A DNA stretch of 64,000 nt from Protula sp. h YS-2021 (Eukaryota; Annelida; Polychaeta; Sabellida; Serpulidae): contig OX457024.1 of the NCBI GenBank assembly GCA_949752745.1, positions 112,763,414 to 112,827,413 on the forward strand, given 5' to 3'. Positions 59,150 to 64,000 of this stretch are shown here, piece by piece. A program made the translations under genes and the position numbers. The number at the start of each line of letters is the position of its first letter. Within the stretch, counting starts at the first letter, position 1. Under the pieces are notes generated by a model, which had not been told where the DNA came from, ran no database searches, and worked only from the letters and a program-made list of their open reading frames with translations.

Positions 59150-60932
59150 CTTTGTAAATAACTTATTTTAATCCTTCTTAAGTCGTACGGACTGGTGAGC
59201 ACTGGCTTTCATGTTTCATATTTACTTTACCAAAATTGCTATATTTTTTTTACCTTTAAGCACATTCTTTGTTATCGTTTAAGTGTGCTTAAGAGCTGTA
59301 CATTTAAGTGCCAGTGAAATCTCGATGCTAGTCTGCCATCACGTAAACACAGGCCACGTAGCTGTCAGTTAGAGTGCGACTTACTCCTACTGTAAAGTCA
59401 ATCGAGTGTTTGCCTTTAAGTGGCACTCTTTTTTTATTTAAAGGCTGGTATTTTTTCACACGATTGTTATCCTGTATTATATCCTGACAGCAGCTATAAT
59501 GACGCGTGACTGTTACCTCGAAGTCAAATGTCAACTAATCTGACAACAAATGGCCTTCCCACACAATATGACTGTTAGTCTGAAAAAAGTGCTATTTTTG
59601 GTTAGCCAAGTGTTATTGGCAATCAGCACCTGATACAGAGGTTTGAGAAAAAAGGCTTTAAAACCACACACCTTCATCCAACTCCCGTATTGCTGTCTAA
59701 TAATAGAATGTTTATTTTTAAGATTATTTGTTTCTGTCATATTTTGAAGGGAAAAACAGATGAAATGAAACCTCAATTCACAATGCTGAAGTTTCAATTT
59801 AGAGTGATTTTTTAAAGGAAGGGAGGTTCTCCGATGAAAAAGTTAAAAAGGGTATTCCGTTGCCACCCATGGCACGACGCTCCCAGAAAATTCCCATAGT
59901 TTATTTCAAAATACGGTTTTATTTGCTTTTTAACCTCTGGAATTCTTTTCGAGACATACAGAAATGTGCCCTAGCACATAAATGTGTATCCGGGCACCTG
60001 TGCTACCTCCCACGCATCGGTGTTATCGTTATTAAGTTTGTTCTCAATAAAATTCATAGGCTACGCAATCTCAAGCAAGTATTCCAGGTTGTGCTTGTTA
60101 TACCTATCACTTCTTATTTAAACGTTTGTTGAGTGTATTTCCTGCAGTCCGTTGCTAAAATGATCAAATCGACAATACATGGCATGCAAACACTTTGAAA
60201 AAGTTTCGATTCAATGCAATCTATTCATTATAAAGTACATCTAATGATTTCCTTTAGAATATTGACCATCTTAACAAACAAACATAAAAAATGAAATAAT
60301 AAAAATGCCCAAGATAGTCAATCTGCTAGTTCTTTCAAACTGTTCATTAATATTTGCACTGTTTCTATAGTTTTGCTGTATCAAATAAAGGATTTCAAAA
60401 GTCAAATAAAATATCTTTCCCTAGTAGTTTGTAGTTAGATTTTTGTAGTTCACAAAATGTACAGTTCTGCTGCATATAAAAGGGAAAAAGGGAAAGAATT
60501 TTTAAAAGTCTATATCCCGCCACCACTCAAATGAACGCAGGGTTCTTCCTTTGTTATTTCGAGACTGCAATGTCTTCGAGTACTCGGACAGGATCTACAG
60601 GACGAACAGTATTTTTATATTTCTCTTAAAGCTATCCGTGTGTTTTACCAGTTTTTTTTCCGGTCCGATAAAACATTCTACAACTCCACTGAATATCTAC
60701 TTGGGATTAAGGAGGTGAGGCAAGGACAGAAAGAATAAACGAAAGACAAATAGATTGGTGTGGTATGGGCTTTTATATACTTCTGTGAGAGGCAGAAATA
60801 TGGCCTATAAAACCTATGAAGGTACAATGCAAATCACTGCTTCTATGCGAGACAGAACCATAAATACTGCCTATAAAACTGAGAAAGGGAGACAATCAAA
60901 AGTACTAGACCTGTGCACAAAAAACAGATGTA
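59150..60932. other. No gene supported
   Basis: Likely promoter side of the fucosyltransferase at its left edge. A ~75-bp imperfect duplication lies at 60770-60880 (CTTCTGTGAGAGGCAGAA / GCTTCTATGCGAGACAGAA). No exons seen. Confidence 0.4.
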
Positions 60933-61650
60933 TATACTCAACAAAAAAAGAAACGCAACTTTTTCAAATGGCTGTTATATTGTCAATACTGGACAGATAA
61001 CAACAAAATTTTAGGTATAGACTCAGAATCAATAGATAATTTCATTTCTCTAAAAATTCAAAGCTACATTCTTATCGTTACGCTGTAATGCTTACGTAAA
61101 CTGAAGGTATCCAAAAAGCAGTTCACAAGCCTAATATCTCGTGTGTCCTCCACGTAAACTGGTCTGGGGTCGTTGACCGTGGCCTGCCCGTTCTAGGACG
61201 ATCGGATGTGGACCCTGTTGTATCTAGTCTTATTCTCAGGCGAGTAACCGTCGATTTGTGGACGCCAAACGCCCGCGCCACGTCAGTTGCCGTTTTTCCA
61301 CTTTCGAGCATGCCGATCGCACGCTCTCGCTCAATTGCGGTTAAACGTGGCATCGGCTAGGATCGTTCCAGAAACTTAAAATTTTGTACAACGTGCACTC
61401 TTTTGTTAAGGCTTGAGACTATGACAAAATAATTCAATAACTCTCAGCGGTTATTTCACAATGTCCTAGACTACGACTTTAGGTCACGTGACTGCTCGCT
61501 CGAGTTGTAAGATAGAGCGGGGAATGATTTAGACACATTGTTTGGACAATCACTTTCCAAGTAACAGAATGTACAAGAAAAATTAAATCTACTAATAGAA
61601 AAAAAATTAACCCCCTCTATAGGTGTTGCGTTTCTTTTTTGTTGAGTATA
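60933..61650 (-). mobile_element. Tc1/mariner-like deletion derivative (718 bp)
   Basis: Ends TATACTCAACAAAAAAAGAA...and its inverted copy, ~26 bp, each flanked by TA. It encloses the N-terminal part of a Tc1-type transposase on the - strand. Too short for a full transposase, so non-autonomous. Confidence 0.9.
61123..61353 (-). pseudogene. Tc1-type transposase, N-terminal DNA-binding part only
   Basis: 76 residues: a helix-turn-helix (MLESGKTATDVARAFGVHKS, then TVTRL) and GRPRSTTPDQ, the linker with the GRPR minor-groove motif, before a second helix-turn-helix start. The catalytic DDE domain is deleted. It would bind the termini but could not cut. Confidence 0.88.
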
Positions 61651-62029
61651 TAGGGATATACTATACCCTTTCAATTGATTTAATATTTAATTTCTTATTT
61701 TTGTAAGCAAAAAAAGTCTGTCCGACAAAATCCATGGTTTTGCAATGGTTGCCCGTTTTTCCATTTACAGAAATAAAAGTATAGTGCGAACATAATCATA
61801 ATTCGTTGTGATAAATTCAAAGAAAACACAACACAACAATGTTTACAATAATATATTCCAGAAACTTTCAATATGTAATTACATGCAACATTTTTTACCA
61901 CGGGATACATTCGCAATCCCCCTTCTATATCCTTTTGGTACTCAGCCCTTATTTTTTGCTTTTATAAACAAACACAACTTTCCCCCGACAGCCCTTTCAC
62001 AAAGTCAGAAAAATAAGACCTTTTATCTT

Positions 62030-62260
62030 GGTGGTCACTAAAGCAGATTTTACTGTCCGTCTTTTTCATCCGAGTCTGGAGGGTGGTCGCTAAAACGGGT
62101 TTGACTGTACGCCCTTACCCCTCATCCCGCGACCCGGCCATATAATGTAGCTACAATTTTTATCCTAGCCTTTTTACTCAAGGTTACGGTAACGGTCTGT
62201 GCTCTCAGTGTAACTATAGTCGTGATATATTACTTTGTCTTCGTAATTACCATTGGCCAA
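62030..62260. repeat. Dispersed element with 52-bp units, copy 2
   Basis: Two units (GGTGGTCACTAAAGCAG, GTCGCTAAAACGGGTTTGAC) then the same tail as at 34140-34310 (AAGGTTACGGTAACGGT, TAACTATAGTCGTGATATA). Confidence 0.75.
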
Positions 62261-62639
62261 AAAGCACTGGACACATATAACTACATAACTGTGCAACAGA
62301 TGACTCATCTTGGTGGGAGAGGCGGATGGGGAATTTTTTGTGCCAAAAGGTGAGCTGGTTGCCACAACAAAAGATATCAGATGACCCACTTTAGAAGTGA
62401 AAAATACTTCCAGGTACTGCAAACAATGCGAACCCTTGCATAACCACTCCCATATATACAGCAGCTTGGCAACCAAATTAAAGCAAGTTTTAGGCATAAA
62501 AAACAATAGCTAGACCTGCTGAGGCCTGTAAATACGACCACAACATTTCATGGTCAGTCGTAGATAAGGACTTTCTAATACATCACAACTGAAACTGACC
62601 CTTTACTGAGTACATGTTACGTGATAGCAGTATATACGT

Positions 62640-63700
62640 AACGTACAAGGAATACCCATATAAAAGTTTACGTCGATACGACTTTACGTTTTCGAGATAT
62701 TTTACACACGAGTTCTTGTTCAAATTATATGTATATTTTACATGATGACGTCACCTGCCGTTTTCGTTCGATCTACCCGCGAAAAAATTTTAAAGATTGT
62801 TTCGGACTTACCAAACAACCAATCCATCAAGTTTGAATTTTCTCCGATGTACAGCGACTGAGAAATCTTACATGCAAGATTTTAACGTTATGACGTCCTA
62901 CGCCTTTCTTAATTTTGTTATATCCTTGAAATGTTGACAGAACTGTTCAACTAATCCAAGGAATATTCATATAAAATTAGAAGTCAATACGACTTTCCGT
63001 TATCGAGATATTTTGCACCCAAGATATTGTTAAAACTATAAACATATTTGAAGTGGTAACGCCTCACGCGTTCGTTCTACTCGCGACAAAATTTTATCGA
63101 ATCTTTCGGACCAACCAAACAACAAAAACAAGATTGAACTTTTTTCGATGTTTAACGGCCAAGAGATCTTACATAAAAAATTACATAATGACGCCATACG
63201 TGGCCTTCGCTTGCGCAGCTTGCAACAAAATCAAATAGAATTTTTCTGACTTTCCAAAGTACAATTCCAACAATTCTGCAGAAAAACTCCGACGTTCAGG
63301 ACCGGAAAACGTATGATTCTGACGTAATGACGTCAAGTGCCACCCTCAACGAAAAACATGTCAAAATTTTATCGAGCCATAGAAAGTTTCAAGTCGATAC
63401 GACTTTTCGTTATAGATACATTTTGCACACAAGGCTAAAAATTTACCCAGATTGTCCGTACTGATGTCACATGCTGTACTCGTTCGTTCTATTTGCAACA
63501 GAATCTGACAGAATCTTTCGGAGTTAGGAAGCAACAATCGCACATTAGAGCTTACTCCGATATTCAACAACTGAGTAATAGGACACACAATTTTTACGTA
63601 ATGAAGTCATGCGTCTTATTTTTGCTACATGCGTCCAAACTCTTGATAAGAGCCTCCCAATTGATCCAAGGAATACAAAGTTTTAAGTAAATATAAGGAC
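62640..63700 (-). mobile_element. Hairpin-headed repeat element, family 4, copy c (head not seen)
   Basis: Same unit as at 34871-36072 and same orientation: AAGGAATACCCATATAAAA, GTCGATACGACTTT, GAGATATTTTACACAC, ATGATGACGTCA. Three to four diverged units. The head hairpin is not found before the end of the repeat similarity. Confidence 0.7.
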
Positions 63701-64000
63701 AGAGCAGAATACGACTCCTGCTTGTCACATGTCAGGAAGTTAGTTCTTTACATAGTTTTTACCGTTTAGAAAAATTTTATTGCTTAACTTAAATATCGAA
63801 GAATTTGTATTGGTATAAAACAGTGCGATTAACTCCAAATATCGCTAATTATGCCCTCAGTTACCCACAATGCATTGCATGAAGCTGCCCGCAAGAATCA
63901 GATTGGGACAGGCGTGGCTTTTAGTCTGGGTCGCTACAAATTCCGTTTGTACTTTTAACTTGTTTAATTTTTAACTTTAAACCTTTATTGTTTAAATAAA
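63701..64000. other. No feature recognised
   Basis: AT-rich end of the window without gene or array. Confidence 0.4.

Noticed and set aside
59328..60132. Small frames of 68-90 codons beside the fucosyltransferase
   Set aside because: No known motifs, no splice-site support, AT-rich composition.

Overview
The window looks like nuclear DNA of an invertebrate animal. Genes are split by GT-AG introns. Intergenic and intronic DNA is full of minisatellites, microsatellites and remains of many transposon classes (Helentron-like, hAT-like, pogo-like, Tc1-like, Polinton/Maverick, gypsy, non-LTR elements, tRNA-derived repeats). Helentron-like elements with a core of ~150-bp tandem repeats are well known from molluscs, so a mollusc or another lophotrochozoan is my best guess; this is inference.

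Three host genes are supported. (1) Positions 621-5402, + strand: the last six exons of the protein farnesyltransferase beta subunit (FNTB), with all junction phases agreeing and the zinc and substrate residues present. (2) Positions 20880-32109, - strand: a ten-exon gene whose spliced frame is exactly 509 codons. It encodes an N-terminal membrane segment, a cysteine-rich stretch, leucine-rich repeats and a C-terminal cysteine domain of the LRRC58/LRRC28 type. (3) Positions 57815-59149, - strand: an intronless 444-residue GT10 alpha-1,3-fucosyltransferase.

The most unusual observation is that many minisatellites in the two intron-containing genes are built from the edges of the exons they touch. 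Acceptor edges are multiplied upstream of two FNTB exons and of LRR exon 9. Donor edges are multiplied downstream of FNTB exon 5, LRR exon 4 and LRR exon 9. LRR exon 9 is flanked on both sides: 83-bp units made from its acceptor and ~100-bp units (about 32 copies) made from its donor. Several extra copies keep a usable GT or AG, and some keep the reading frame.

Layout: 1-5402 FNTB; 5615-7110 a hairpin-headed repeat element and a minisatellite; 7536-16319 a nest of elements (hAT-like termini enclosing a Helentron-like element that holds two further hairpin-headed elements); 16380-20400 minisatellites and small foldback elements; 20880-32109 the LRR gene; 32597-37330 a pogo-like element, small inverted-repeat elements and a hairpin-headed element; 37612-39232 a non-LTR retrotransposon with an intact reverse transcriptase frame; 42010-43880 two opposed Helentron-like copies; 45781-46940 recent tandem duplications; 48880-52400 a decayed Polinton; 52544-53806 an internally deleted gypsy element; 54120-55150 a decayed reverse transcriptase; 57815-59149 the fucosyltransferase; 60933-61650 a Tc1-like deletion derivative; 62030-63700 further repeat elements. 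The stretches between hold AT-rich sequence in which I recognise no gene.
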